A DNA stretch of 64,000 nt from Asticcacaulis aquaticus. GTDB lineage: Bacteria > Pseudomonadota > Alphaproteobacteria > Caulobacterales > Caulobacteraceae. The notes under the pieces were generated by a model. The model did no database searches. It worked only from the letters and a program-made list of their open reading frames with translations, and was not told the origin of the DNA. Each line of letters begins with the position of its first letter. The stretch's first letter is position 1. Of the stretch, positions 33,105 to 41,738 are shown one piece after another. The stretch lies in NCBI RefSeq assembly GCF_028550415.1, contig NZ_JAQQKX010000001.1:310001-374000 (forward strand), read 5' to 3'. A program made the translations under genes and the position numbers.

Positions 33105-33791
33105 TTACTGAGCCGTGGCCGTATCAACCTTCACGCCCGGACCCATGGTCGAGGACAGCGAGATCTTGCGGACATAGAGGCCCTTGGCACCCGACGGACG
33201 CGCCTTGACGAGGGCGTCGACCAGCGCCTTGGCGTTGGCTTCCAGTTGTTCGACCGTGAACGAGGTCTTGCCGATGCCGGCGTGAACGATACCGGCCTTT
33301 TCGACGCGGAACTCGACGGCGCCCGACTTGGCGTCCTTGACAGCCTGAGCGACGTTCGGGGTCACGGTGCCGACCTTCGGGTTCGGCATCAGGCCGCGCG
33401 GGCCCAGCACCTTACCGAGGCGACCGACCAGAGCCATCATGTCCGGCGACGCGATGACGCGGTCGAAGTCCATGAAGCCGCCCTGGATCTTTTCGACCAG
33501 GTCTTCGGCGCCGACGACTTCGGCACCCGCGGCCAGAGCCTCTTCGGCCTTCTTGTCCTTGGCGAACACGGCGACGCGGACGTCCTTGCCAGTGCCCGAC
33601 GGCAGTTGAACGACGCCACGGACCTGCTGGTCGGCGTGACGCGGGTCAACGCCCAGATTGACGGCGATTTCGACGGATTCGTCGAATTTGGCCTTGGCGT
33701 TGGCCTTCACGACGTTGAGGGCTTCGGTCAGGCCGTGCAGCTTTTCGGCTTCGACGTTCCAAGCCTTGATGCGCTTTGCAATTTTGGTCAT
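33105..33791 (-). CDS. rplA: 50S ribosomal protein L1
   Basis: The 228-aa protein is typical of L1: the start [11 protein letters not shown], the segment [18 protein letters not shown] and the signature [22 protein letters not shown]1 binds 23S rRNA at the E-site stalk and in many bacteria represses its own mRNA. It lies 11 bases after rplK. Confidence 0.98.
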   Translation of the reverse strand: MTKIAKRIKAWNVEAEKLHGLTEALNVVKANAKAKFDESVEIAVNLGVDPRHADQQVRGVVQLPSGTGKDVRVAVFAKDKKAEEALAAGAEVVGAEDLVEKIQGGFMDFDRVIASPDMMALVGRLGKVLGPRGLMPNPKVGTVTPNVAQAVKDAKSGAVEFRVEKAGIVHAGIGKTSFTVEQLEANAKALVDALVKARPSGAKGLYVRKISLSSTMGPGVKVDTATAQ

Positions 33792-33802
33792 CAGATTTCC
33801 CC

Positions 33803-34231
33803 TTAGTCGACGATCTTCAGACCCATCGAACGGGCCGAGCCCTCGATGATCTTGGCGGCGGCGTCGATGTCGTGTGCCGAAAGGTCCTTCATCTTCTTTT
33901 CAGCGATGTCGCGCAGTTGAGCCTGCGTGATCGAACCGGCCGAATCGCGGCCCGGCAGCTTCGAGCCGGACTTCAGGTTCAGGGCCTGCTTGATGAAGAA
34001 GGTCGCCGGCGGCGTCTTGGTGACGAAGGTGAACGACTTGTCCTGATAGACCGTGATGATGGTCGGGAGCGGCGTGCCTTTTTCGACGTTTTCAGTGCGG
34101 GCGTTGAATTCCTTACAGAAACCCATGATGTTGACGCCGCGCTGACCCAGAGCCGGGCCGATGGGGGGCGAAGGCGTGGCAGAGCCGGCCTTCACCTGGA
34201 GCTTGATGTAGCCCAGGATTTTCTTAGCCAT
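33803..34231 (-). CDS. rplK: 50S ribosomal protein L11
   Basis: The 142-aa protein starts at the ATG at 34231 ([13 protein letters not shown]). It shows the proline-rich loop [19 protein letters not shown] and the C-terminal rRNA-binding part ending [11 protein letters not shown]11 forms the GTPase-associated centre and is needed for RelA-type stringent signalling. It opens the rplK-rplA unit, with a good promoter candidate about 100 bases upstream; it is separated from nusG by two unrelated genes. Confidence 0.98.
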   Translation of the reverse strand: MAKKILGYIKLQVKAGSATPSPPIGPALGQRGVNIMGFCKEFNARTENVEKGTPLPTIITVYQDKSFTFVTKTPPATFFIKQALNLKSGSKLPGRDSAGSITQAQLRDIAEKKMKDLSAHDIDAAAKIIEGSARSMGLKIVD

Positions 34232-34331
34232 TGGATATCTCCATAAAGTCCCGATGTTTTGGGACGTTGTGAGCCGTGGTATGAATCGCTTCTTCCACGG
34301 ATTTGACTTCACGCTGAGTGAAGAGCGGGCG

Positions 34332-34360
34332 CTATAGACGATAAGAGCAAGGAGCGCAAG
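34332..34360 (-). promoter_or_regulatory. Promoter candidate for rplK-rplA
   Basis: On the minus strand TTGCGC and TATAGC lie 17 bases apart; transcription would start near 34325, about 95 bases before rplK. The rest of the 355-base gap up to 34586 contains no gene, only this promoter and the inverted repeat at 34413-34555. Confidence 0.45.
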
Positions 34361-34412
34361 GGATTATCGCGCCTTCACCGCTACATTCGCAGCAGAAGGA
34401 ACGGGTATTAAG

Positions 34413-34555
34413 TTTTGACCACGAAAAACACGAAAAGCACGAAAAAGATGCGTTTTCTCTTGCGCGAAGCGCCTGAGATTTGAGCCGCAAAAAGGTAAAA
34501 GGCCCTTCGGGCAAAGGCGTTTCAATCTGCTTTTTCGTGATTTTCGTAGTCAAAG
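34413..34555. repeat. Inverted pair of CACGAAAA-type repeats
   Basis: The left arm (34413-34447) contains ACCACGAAAAACACGAAAAG and a further CACGAAAAAG. The right arm (34530-34555) is its inverted partner with a few mismatches over 26 bases. About 80 bases lie between, including a GGCCCTTCGGGC hairpin. Similar CACGAA-type repeats are, from memory, scattered in many bacterial genomes. Confidence 0.55.
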
Positions 34556-34586
34556 ACTTAAACTCGCCCACACACTCCGCAGACGT

Positions 34587-35567
34587 TCATTCTACCGGGA
34601 ACAGGCCATCGGCATAGGCTTTGCCGTGATAGCCCTTGATGCCGATCTGACGCGCCAGAGAGCTAACCGGATCGTCGCCGCGTCTCAAACGCTCGATCAA
34701 TGACGCAAAGTCGTGTTTGGGCTGCCAGCCCAGATCGCGGCGGGCACGGGCGTTGACATAGACGCGATCCAGCCGCTCCGGCATCCGCCAGACACGCGAC
34801 GCAAACACCTCTGCATAATCGACATAGCGGCGCACGACGTCCGGCACATGATCGCGCAAGGCTACGAGGTCCGAGGACTGAAATGGCGTCGTGGCGCTGA
34901 TGATATATTTGCCGAAACCGATGTCGCCGACCCGCTCGATAGCCAAGAGATGCGCGCTGACCGCGTCCTCTATATCGACGCGGCGATAGAGATATTCGAC
35001 GACCTTGAGGTTCGTATCGTCAAAAGCCTCACGCGCCGCCTTCGAGTCATCCGGCTCCGGAAAGAAACGCGAGGTGCGCAGGACAATGCACGGCAGGCCG
35101 TGATTGCGATGGAACAACTGGCACAGGTCTTCGGCGGCGGCCTTGGTGACGCCGTAGATATTCTTGGGTGCCGGCACAACGTCTTCCGTGATCCACGCGG
35201 CAGGCTGCCCCGGCGGTGGGATCAGCGCGTCGCCGAATACGCTGGTGGTCGAGGTGAAGACGAACGCCCTCACCTGCCGCGCCGCCCCTTCCTCCAGCAG
35301 GTTCAGCGTGCCGGTGATATTGGTGTCGATGAAGTCCTGACGGCTGTGGGTCGCCACGTGCGGCTTGTGCAGGGTCGCGGTGTGCAGCACGGCCTCGACG
35401 TCCGCCATGCAGCGCGCCAAAAACGCCCGATCGGCAATCGAGCCCACGTGATCGGTAAACACCGACGGCAGGATATCGACACCGACGACATCCGCGCCAC
35501 GTTCCCGAAGCATCCGCATCAGGGCCTCGCCCAGATGCCCTGAACTGCCGGTCACCAGTATTTTCAT
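34587..35567 (-). CDS. NAD-dependent epimerase/dehydratase (extended SDR)
   Basis: The 326-aa protein starts at the ATG at 35567, where the nucleotide-binding motif GSSGHLGEAL (residues 7-16) begins. The extended-SDR catalytic set is present: FTSTTSVFG supplies Ser/Thr, and IYGVTKAAAE supplies the Tyr-x3-Lys pair. These enzymes modify nucleotide sugars or related substrates; I cannot name the substrate. The gene stands between the nusG and rplK blocks and shares a strand with both, but a terminator lies just upstream of it. Confidence 0.88.
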   Translation of the reverse strand: MKILVTGSSGHLGEALMRMLRERGADVVGVDILPSVFTDHVGSIADRAFLARCMADVEAVLHTATLHKPHVATHSRQDFIDTNITGTLNLLEEGAARQVRAFVFTSTTSVFGDALIPPPGQPAAWITEDVVPAPKNIYGVTKAAAEDLCQLFHRNHGLPCIVLRTSRFFPEPDDSKAAREAFDDTNLKVVEYLYRRVDIEDAVSAHLLAIERVGDIGFGKYIISATTPFQSSDLVALRDHVPDVVRRYVDYAEVFASRVWRMPERLDRVYVNARARRDLGWQPKHDFASLIERLRRGDDPVSSLARQIGIKGYHGKAYADGLFPVE

Positions 35568-35581
35568 CGTACGCTTTCCAG

Positions 35582-35619
35582 ACAAAACAAAACCCACGCT
35601 GGCCGCGCCAGGTGGGTTT
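35582..35619 (-). terminator. Intrinsic terminator upstream of the epimerase gene
   Basis: Arms AAACCCAC / GTGGGTTT with inner CTGGC / GCCAG are followed by TTTTGTTTT on the minus strand. It ends the transcript of the hypothetical gene at 35647-36003. Confidence 0.75.
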
Positions 35620-35646
35620 CGTCAACGCATAAGATATGCGCTAAAA

Positions 35647-36003
35647 TCACCTATCGCCGACGCCATACTGACGCGCAGCCTGTACGTTCTCCATAGCTTC
35701 AAATTCATAACGTCCATAGGCGTAAGGGAGTTTAGCCTGCATTTCATGGAATAGGCTTCTGGCGTCAGCATAGGACAAACCGGCCCGGCTATCCTGAGAC
35801 AAGTGGTAATCTTCTTGAGTAAGAAATGCCGCACGGGCTATGTCTTTAAATGAGCCCGAAACATCCAATGAGGTGAGGACTGCCTCCACCTGTCCGACTG
35901 TGTAGAACTCGGACTTGCCCCACCCCTTGCGCAGGGCGGCAGGCACATATCGGGCGTATCGCCGCGCGGCCCGACGCAATCTGAAGCGCTCAAACCATCC
36001 CAT
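35647..36003 (-). CDS. Hypothetical cytoplasmic protein, 118 aa
   Basis: The start at 36003 (MGWFERFRLRRAARRYARYV) is six bases after GGAGG; an ATG two codons upstream abuts the GGAGG and is less likely. The N-terminal 30 residues are strongly basic and helical; the rest includes WGKSEFYTVGQVEAVL and an acidic helix. There is no signal peptide or membrane segment. I do not recognise the family with certainty. It is separated from nusG by a terminator. Confidence 0.6.
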   Translation of the reverse strand: MGWFERFRLRRAARRYARYVPAALRKGWGKSEFYTVGQVEAVLTSLDVSGSFKDIARAAFLTQEDYHLSQDSRAGLSYADARSLFHEMQAKLPYAYGRYEFEAMENVQAARQYGVGDR

Positions 36004-36045
36004 GATCATCCTCCACGTCGATCATAACACACCCTGATCTGAAAC

Positions 36046-36078
36046 AGAAAACCCTGCGCAGAGGCTCTGCGCAGGGTT
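36046..36078 (-). terminator. Intrinsic terminator after nusG
   Basis: A 13-bp perfect stem (36050-36062 with 36066-36078) is followed by TTTTCTGTTT on the minus strand. It closes the tRNA-Trp-secE-nusG transcript. Confidence 0.85.
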
Positions 36079-36102
36079 CAAAATCTTCAAAAGTCGAAGG
36101 CC

Positions 36103-36675
36103 TTAGCCAGCCGTCTTTTCGACCTGACCGAATTCCAGATCGACCGGGGTGGCGCGACCGAAGATCGACACCGACACCTTGAGGCGGGCGTGTTCCTGGT
36201 CGACGCTTTCGACCACGCCGTCGAACGAGGCGAACGGGCCGTCGGTGACCTTGATCTTTTCGCCGATGTCGAACGACAGGACGACCTTGGGCTTTTCGGC
36301 GGCGACTTCGACATTACCGACGATGCGCTGGACTTCTTTTTCGCTGACCGGCACAGGCTTCAGGCCCGAACCGAGAAAACCCGTGACCTTCGGCGTATTC
36401 TTGACGAGGTGGTAGGCTTCGTCGGTCATTTCCATCTTCACCAGCACATAGCCGGGGAAGAATTTGCGTTCCGAGTTGAACTTGCGGCCGCGGCGGATTT
36501 CGACGACGTCTTCTGTGGGGACGAGGATTTCGGAGAACTTGTCCTCAAGGCCCTGCGACTTCGCCTGCTCGCGCAGGGATTCAGCCACCTTCTTCTCGAA
36601 GTTGGAATAGGCGTGGACGATATACCACTTGTGGCGGGGATTGGGAGCCAGAGTGGCTTCGAGCGTTTCGGCCAT
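36103..36675 (-). CDS. nusG: Transcription termination/antitermination factor NusG
   Basis: The 190-aa protein starts at the ATG at 36675. The NGN domain begins HKWYIVHAYSNFEKKVAE and includes KFFPGYVLVKMEM; the KOW domain is near residues 135-165 (IGEKIKVTDGPFASFDGVVE). NusG links RNA polymerase to Rho or ribosomal S10. It lies four bases after secE. Confidence 0.98.
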   Translation of the reverse strand: MAETLEATLAPNPRHKWYIVHAYSNFEKKVAESLREQAKSQGLEDKFSEILVPTEDVVEIRRGRKFNSERKFFPGYVLVKMEMTDEAYHLVKNTPKVTGFLGSGLKPVPVSEKEVQRIVGNVEVAAEKPKVVLSFDIGEKIKVTDGPFASFDGVVESVDQEHARLKVSVSIFGRATPVDLEFGQVEKTAG

Positions 36676-36679
36676 AAGA

Positions 36680-36982
36680 TTAGCGTCCGATATTGATAAG
36701 GAAGTTGACCACGAATCCGAGGCCACCATCGACTATATAGAAGAACACGCAGGCCACCAACACCATGATGAAGACCATGACGGTCGTGATCCAGGTTTCC
36801 TTGCGCGAGGTCCAGGTGATCTTGCGCGCTTCCTGGCGCACTTCCTGAATGAACTTGGCCGGGCTGGTGCGCTTCTTCGGGGTGACAGTGTCCGTGCCGG
36901 CGGTACGTGCCGTGGTCACGGGGGCGACGCTGACCTTGCGCGCGCTGTCTGCCGTGGTCGTCGAAGTCGGCTTTTTGGCCAT
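36680..36982 (-). CDS. secE: Preprotein translocase subunit SecE
   Basis: The 100-aa protein has a hydrophilic Thr/Ala/Lys-rich N-terminal extension (residues 1-42), then the conserved amphipathic helix PAKFIQEVRQEARKITWTSR and a single transmembrane helix (about residues 66-90). This is the single-helix SecE form usual in Alphaproteobacteria. It follows tRNA-Trp in the same transcript. Confidence 0.96.
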   Translation of the reverse strand: MAKKPTSTTTADSARKVSVAPVTTARTAGTDTVTPKKRTSPAKFIQEVRQEARKITWTSRKETWITTVMVFIMVLVACVFFYIVDGGLGFVVNFLINIGR

Positions 36983-37100
36983 GAGCTGCAGTTCCAAAAG
37001 TTTTTTGAACAACAGAAATGAGGCCGGAAACGCGAATTTCAAGCCTCACTTCGAAAGTGAAGGTCCCGGCTTTACAGAAAAAAACGGAAACCTGAATAAA

Positions 37101-37176
37101 TGGCAGGGGCAGAGGGACTCGAACCCACGACTTCCGGTTTTGGAGACCGGCGCTCTACCAGCTGAGCTATACCCCT
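37101..37176 (-). tRNA. tRNA-Trp (anticodon CCA)
   Basis: On the minus strand a complete cloverleaf is seen: acceptor AGGGGTA with TGCCCCT, the D-arm AGCTCAGCTGGTAGAGC, anticodon loop with CCA, T-arm GTGGGTTCGAGTCCC, and CCA encoded. It precedes secE, the common bacterial linkage. Confidence 0.95.
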
Positions 37177-37229
37177 TCAGGTCATCGGCGTAAGGCCTGA
37201 GGCCGCGCGCAAATCTCTGAGAGGGCAGC

Positions 37230-37258
37230 CGTTTATCAGTGGTTTATCTCAAGGGCAA
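37230..37258 (-). promoter_or_regulatory. Candidate promoter for tRNA-Trp-secE-nusG
   Basis: TTGCCC and TAAACG are 17 bases apart on the minus strand, about 55 bases before the tRNA 5' end. No other gene lies in the 294-base gap up to 37470, which otherwise holds only a terminator. Confidence 0.35.
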
Positions 37259-37300
37259 GCCACGGCGGTGCAAAATCCACCGAAAAAGCGGCATGGCAAC

Positions 37301-37338
37301 AAAAAAGAGCGCAGCCACACGACGGTGACTGCGCTTTT
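37301..37338 (-). terminator. Intrinsic terminator, minus strand
   Basis: AGCGCAG-x-CAC / GTG-x-CTGCGCT arms are followed by six T residues. It lies about 130 bases beyond the GIN-domain gene stop and separates it from tRNA-Trp. Confidence 0.7.
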
Positions 37339-37470
37339 CAGGTTTGGAGAACCAGAGAAATGCAGGATCACAAGGGATCAGGCCTTTTCCTGGATCGCCG
37401 CCGGGACGTGATGAACCGGCGGAGATATTGGCGTCGCAATCCTTATAGGGATTTACCGCGACAAATTCTG

Positions 37471-38295
37471 TCAGTTACCGATGTGCACGTTGCCCGAACC
37501 CATGACGCTTTTCGACACCCGGCCCGTCACCTTGCGAATCGTCACGTCACCGGCGCCGACAACCGAAAGCTCGACGTCCCGCGCCTCGCCGTTGAAGCGC
37601 ACATTGCCCGAACCGGCGATGCTGACCTCGACCTTGGGCGAGATGCCCTTATCGATCTTCACATCGCCCGACCCACCGATAGCGATTTCGACCGGGCCAT
37701 TGATTTCGTTCACATTGATCGAGCCCGAACCGCCGATGGCCCCTTCCAGCTTGCCAACGCGTCCGGCATAGACATCGCCCGAGCCGCCGACGGCGATTTC
37801 CGCCTCGCCGACATTGCGCGCCCGTACCGTGCCGGACCCACCGATGCTCAGTTCGGCCTTTTTCTCGACATCGTCCACGCTCCAGTCGCCGCAGCCGCCC
37901 AGCGCAAACTCCAGCGACCGCGTGGCACCGATGCGGCCATAGACCGCGCCGCCCGCGGCCACCTTGGCGTCACGCGGTACGCGGATATGGATCACCGGCA
38001 GGTCGTTCTGGGCGAAGGTGCCCTTGCCGTTGATGCGGGCATTGCCACCGGCGCAATGGACGCTCTTGCCCAGTTGCCCGTTGGCGATCAGGCGGTCGCC
38101 GCGCGTCGCGATCAGGATTTTCGGCAGTTGCGCCTTGCCATAGGCCACGGTCAGTTTGACGTCGCTACGGTCTTCCGGCGTGACGATGACGCGGGCGGCC
38201 ACATTCTTGAGTTCGACCTCGGTGGCGGCATGGGCCTGTGCGGCCGCCAGCGCCAGCGTGGAGACGGCAACGCCCGCCAGTACGGATTTGATCAT
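37471..38295 (-). CDS. Exported GIN-domain (DUF2807) beta-solenoid protein
   Basis: The 274-aa protein has a signal peptide (MIKSVLAGVAVSTLALAAAQAHA, split here as MIKSVLAGVAVSTLAL and AAAQAHA). The second half is a run of about 18-20-residue repeats each ending in GGSGxV or a variant (GGSGTV, GGSGDV, GGSGSI, GGSGDV, AGSGNV, GAGDV, GSGNV), which fits a right-handed beta-solenoid. Putative auto-transporter adhesin head GIN domains are described in this way. Its role in this organism is unknown; a periplasmic or surface location is likely. Confidence 0.85.
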   Translation of the reverse strand: MIKSVLAGVAVSTLALAAAQAHAATEVELKNVAARVIVTPEDRSDVKLTVAYGKAQLPKILIATRGDRLIANGQLGKSVHCAGGNARINGKGTFAQNDLPVIHIRVPRDAKVAAGGAVYGRIGATRSLEFALGGCGDWSVDDVEKKAELSIGGSGTVRARNVGEAEIAVGGSGDVYAGRVGKLEGAIGGSGSINVNEINGPVEIAIGGSGDVKIDKGISPKVEVSIAGSGNVRFNGEARDVELSVVGAGDVTIRKVTGRVSKSVMGSGNVHIGN

Positions 38296-38407
38296 TTCGT
38301 TAGCCCCTAAATGGATCTGATGAAACGATTTTGCCGCACGGCGGGCGCCTGAGACAACTTAATTAGCTGTCATGAAGCACTTGTAATGTAACGAAGTGTC
38401 TCGGGAC

Positions 38408-40639
38408 CTACTCCGAATCCTTAAGCTTGCGGGCGAAGAAGTCGAGATAGAGCCGGTAGCGGAACAGGTTCTTAGCATTGCCGCGCACGCCGTGACGCTC
38501 GCCGGGGAACAGCATCAGTTCGAACGGGATCGACTTCTTTTGCAGGCCGTCGATGACCCGCGTCGTGTTCTGCAGGATCACATTGTCATCGGCCATGCCG
38601 TGCATCAGCAGCAGGCTGTTCGGCTTGAGATTATCAAGACGGTTGACCACATCATACTTCGCGTAATTCTCGGCATTGGCCTGCGGCATCGACATATAGC
38701 GCTCGGTATAGGCGGTATCATACAACCCCCACTCGGTCGGCGGCGCGCCGGCGGCCCCGGCGACGAACGGCGTATCCTTGGCCGTCAAGGCCATCAGGGT
38801 GACGAAGCCGCCCTGCGACCAGCCCATCATGCCGATCTTGTCCGCCTTCACGTAAGGCAGGGTTTGCAGCCACTTGCCGCCCGCGATCTGGTCGTCGATG
38901 TCCGCCCCGCCGAACGACTTATAGATGGCGCGCTGGAACTTGACCGAGCGATTGGGCGTCCCACGGTTATCGAGGACGAAGACGATGTAACCGGCCTCCT
39001 GAAACAGGCGATTGGCCGGTGAGACCCAGGCGCGCTTGACGTCCTGACGCGCCGGACCGCCGTAGATCGAGACGATGACCGGATATTTCTTCGCCGGATC
39101 GAAGCCCTTGGGTTTCAGCATCAGCCAGTGCAGGGTTTCACCATCGGCGGCTTTCATCGTACCGAATTCCGGCGCGCTGTAGCTGTCCTTATAGGCGAAG
39201 TACGGATGCTTGTCGGTGTAGGCGTTTTCCTCGATCCAGCGCACGCGCTTGCCGGTCGAGTCATAGAGCGCAGTCTGCGACGGCGTCGCCGGGTCGGAAT
39301 AGGTGCCGATAAAGGCCTTGCCATTACCCGCGACATCGGTCGCCCACCAGCCGCCGTCCTTGGTCAGGGCGACCGGTTCGGCGGCCTTCGTATAGGCGAC
39401 CTTGTACAGGCCCATTTCGATCGGCGTTTTGTACGACGCCTCGAACCATACCTCGCCCTTGGCCTCGTCCAGAGCCGCGACCTTGGCGACCGGGAAGTCG
39501 CCGTGCGTCACCTGCCGGACCAGCTTGCCCGCCTTGTCATACAGATAGAGGTGGTTGTTGCCGTCGCGTTCCGACGACCAGATGAAGCCGCCGTCTTTCA
39601 GCAGACGCAGGTCGTTGTGCAACTCGACCCAGGTGTCCGAAGTCTCGCTGAGCACGGTTTGCGCCGCGCCGCCAGTCGCCGAATATTTCAGCAGATCAAG
39701 GGTTTGTTGATTTCGGCTCAGGCGCTGAACATAGATCGACTGCCCGTCCGCCGCCCAGTTGACGCGCGCCAGATAGATGTCCGTATTGGCCCCCAGATCG
39801 AGCGGCGTATCGGTGCCGGTCTTCATATCGTGCACGAACAGGCTGACGATGGCGTTGGGGCGTCCGGCCTTGGGGTAGCGCTGATCGATGATTTTCGCGC
39901 CCGTACCGCTGATCTCAAAGCGCTCTACGATATCGACGGGGGTTTCATCGACCTTGGCATAAACGATCTTGCTACCGTCCGGCGACCACCAGTAACCCGT
40001 ATAACGCCCCAGTTCTTCCTGCGAAATGAACTCGGCCACACCATAGGAGATCACCCCCTCGCCCTTCGGCGAGACGGCAATTTCCTTGCCGGTAGCCAGA
40101 TCCTGCACATAAAGCGTCTGATCGCGGACATAGGCGACCTGGCCCCCTTTCGGATTCAGCTTGGCATCGACCTCGTCGCCTTCGGTTTGCGTGGCGCGGG
40201 TAATTTTCTTCGTGGCACGATCGACGATGTAGATATCGCCATCGAGCGGCACCAGAATCGACTTCGACGACGAGTCCCAGTCATAGGCCACCACACCGCG
40301 CGCCGAAACGCGCATCCGTTCGCGCCGCGCCTTTTCGGCTTCGGACAGTTCCTTGCCCGCCGACGACAGGCTGTCGGCATCGACCAGCACGTAAGGCTCC
40401 CCGCCCTTGACATCGACCGCCCACAGATCCTGCACCGTAGCATTGCTCAGTTTCGGCTTGAGAAAGGTCAGCAATGTGCCGTCCGGCGACAGCTTGGCCC
40501 CCACCGCCTTCGGCCCCGACAGGTCCGGATCGGCGAACACGCGCTCCGGCGTCAGGGTGGCTTGCGCGGCGGCGCTCATCGGCGAAAACATCAGCGTGAC
40601 TCCGAGCAGCGCGGCGGCAGCGGTGGCGGTTTTGAACAT
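38408..40639 (-). CDS. Exported S9-family prolyl oligopeptidase (dipeptidyl peptidase IV-like)
   Basis: The 743-aa protein has a signal peptide (MFKTATAAAALLGVTLMFSP). An eight-bladed beta-propeller N-terminal domain (to about residue 480) precedes an alpha/beta-hydrolase domain. The catalytic triad is visible: Ser in MGWSQGGFV, Asp in HGMADDNVI and His in PGERHGV. The Glu pair motif DETPVDIVERF-like segment near residue 250 fits DPP4-type enzymes, which remove Xaa-Pro dipeptides. The ATG at 40639 is the start; longer in-frame sequence upstream comes from a palindromic repeat. Likely periplasmic peptide degradation. Confidence 0.9.
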   Translation of the reverse strand: MFKTATAAAALLGVTLMFSPMSAAAQATLTPERVFADPDLSGPKAVGAKLSPDGTLLTFLKPKLSNATVQDLWAVDVKGGEPYVLVDADSLSSAGKELSEAEKARRERMRVSARGVVAYDWDSSSKSILVPLDGDIYIVDRATKKITRATQTEGDEVDAKLNPKGGQVAYVRDQTLYVQDLATGKEIAVSPKGEGVISYGVAEFISQEELGRYTGYWWSPDGSKIVYAKVDETPVDIVERFEISGTGAKIIDQRYPKAGRPNAIVSLFVHDMKTGTDTPLDLGANTDIYLARVNWAADGQSIYVQRLSRNQQTLDLLKYSATGGAAQTVLSETSDTWVELHNDLRLLKDGGFIWSSERDGNNHLYLYDKAGKLVRQVTHGDFPVAKVAALDEAKGEVWFEASYKTPIEMGLYKVAYTKAAEPVALTKDGGWWATDVAGNGKAFIGTYSDPATPSQTALYDSTGKRVRWIEENAYTDKHPYFAYKDSYSAPEFGTMKAADGETLHWLMLKPKGFDPAKKYPVIVSIYGGPARQDVKRAWVSPANRLFQEAGYIVFVLDNRGTPNRSVKFQRAIYKSFGGADIDDQIAGGKWLQTLPYVKADKIGMMGWSQGGFVTLMALTAKDTPFVAGAAGAPPTEWGLYDTAYTERYMSMPQANAENYAKYDVVNRLDNLKPNSLLLMHGMADDNVILQNTTRVIDGLQKKSIPFELMLFPGERHGVRGNAKNLFRYRLYLDFFARKLKDSE

Positions 40640-40662
40640 GGAAATATCCCGGAACTTTTTTG

Positions 40663-40708
40663 ACGCGCATCTCCTCCGAAAACCGGTGGCCACTTTTCGG
40701 GATGCGCT
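40663..40708. repeat. Dispersed palindromic element, copy 6
   Basis: ACGCGCAT, TCCGAAAACCGG, CCACTTTTCGGGATGCGCT. It lies 23 bases upstream of the S9 peptidase start. Confidence 0.8.
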
Positions 40709-40763
40709 CGATGCGGGAGGCTAGACCTATCACGCCGCAACGGTCAAGCGGTTACGTCGGTTA

Positions 40764-41114
40764 CTATTCCGAAGGCCGAGACAACACATAGAGGGCGCAC
40801 AGGGCGCATACCCCCGCCGGCACCCACATCCATACACCGCGCAGGGTGAAAAACCCGATCAGCGACGACACCGTCATGCCGCCGACCGCCGCGATCTTGG
40901 CCGTGCGGCCGATGACGCCGCGCTCGCGAAAGGCCTTGATCGGCGGGCCGAATTTCGGATGCGCCATGATCCTGCGCTCCCATTCGGGGTTGGAGCGCGC
41001 GAAAATCACCGCCGCGATAATCCAGAACACCGTCGTCGGCATGACCGGCAGGAACATGCCGATGATACCGAGCGCCACGAACAACAGACCGAGAATGTTC
41101 AGAACTATTCGCAT
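40764..41114 (-). CDS. YbaN/DUF454-family inner-membrane protein
   Basis: The 116-aa protein has three or four hydrophobic segments. The N-terminal LGLLFVALGIIGMFLPVMPT, the motif FARSNPEWERRIMAHPKFGP and RGVIGRTAKIAA are characteristic of the YbaN family. The function is unknown. It is divergent from the DUF805 gene at 41275. Confidence 0.85.
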   Translation of the reverse strand: MRIVLNILGLLFVALGIIGMFLPVMPTTVFWIIAAVIFARSNPEWERRIMAHPKFGPPIKAFRERGVIGRTAKIAAVGGMTVSSLIGFFTLRGVWMWVPAGVCALCALYVLSRPSE

Positions 41115-41274
41115 TTGCAGAGCATAGCCTCAATTTTCATCATACGCATCTGCAATCTTGTCGCAGCCCTCCCGACAAGTTTACCGGCGGCGGCCTTTTG
41201 AATGAACGGCGTTATGGTAAATTCGTCCGATACAAGAGTCGGCCCGCAGCGTGAGAGGCCGAACGGGAGGAACC

Positions 41275-41703
41275 ATGAATATCATAGACACTTTGCTGAA
41301 CCCCAATGGACGCCTGTCCCGACTCGGCTTCTGGGCGTGGACGATCACGCTCTTCCTGCTGATAAGCGTCGTGGCGTTTCTGAATACGTCCTTGCTGTCC
41401 AACAGCCTGCCGACCTCTGTTGAAAGCCTGCAAGCCCAGCCTTTGGGGCCGTGGCTGGTGCTGGCCGTGCCGCTGACCTGGATCGGTTTCTGCCTGCTGG
41501 CCAAGCGCTGGCACGACCGCGGCAAGTCCGGCTGGTGGAGTCTGTTCGCCCTGATACCGGTTGTGGGGCAGCTCTGGGCGCTGATCGAATGCGGCTTTCT
41601 GGCCGGGCAGCGGGGCACGAATCGTTTCGGGCCGTCACCCGACGGCTATCGCGCCCGGCTGTCGTCCTACCGGCTGGAGGACATGCCCGAAGACATGCCC
41701 TGA
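41275..41703 (+). CDS. DUF805-family membrane protein
   Basis: The 142-aa protein starts at the ATG at 41275 after GGGAGG. The segment LLNPNGRLSRLGFWAW and later LAKRWHDRGKSGWW are the DUF805 hallmarks, along with a C-terminal GTNRFGPSP. It has three or four hydrophobic helices. The function is unknown. A second DUF805 protein lies at 47668-48177 on the other strand. Confidence 0.85.
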   Translation: MNIIDTLLNPNGRLSRLGFWAWTITLFLLISVVAFLNTSLLSNSLPTSVESLQAQPLGPWLVLAVPLTWIGFCLLAKRWHDRGKSGWWSLFALIPVVGQLWALIECGFLAGQRGTNRFGPSPDGYRARLSSYRLEDMPEDMP

Positions 41704-41709
41704 AACGAC

Positions 41710-41735
41710 AGAAGCGCCTGAATTCAGGCGCTTCT
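41710..41735. terminator. Bidirectional hairpin terminator
   Basis: A 26-base perfect palindrome (AGAAGCGCCTGAA and its complement) lies between the convergent DUF805 and TerC genes. T-richness after the stem is modest on the plus strand. Confidence 0.65.
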
Positions 41736-41738
41736 GGT

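Noticed and set aside
37471-38295. Regular GGSG-type repeats at DNA level considered as a CRISPR-like or tandem array
   Set aside because: They are codon-level echoes of 18-20-residue protein repeats in a GIN-domain protein; spacing and sequence are not those of CRISPR repeats.
39128-40663. Plus-strand frame of 511 codons opposite the S9 peptidase
   Set aside because: It lies wholly opposite a gene with an intact catalytic triad; composition is shadow-like.
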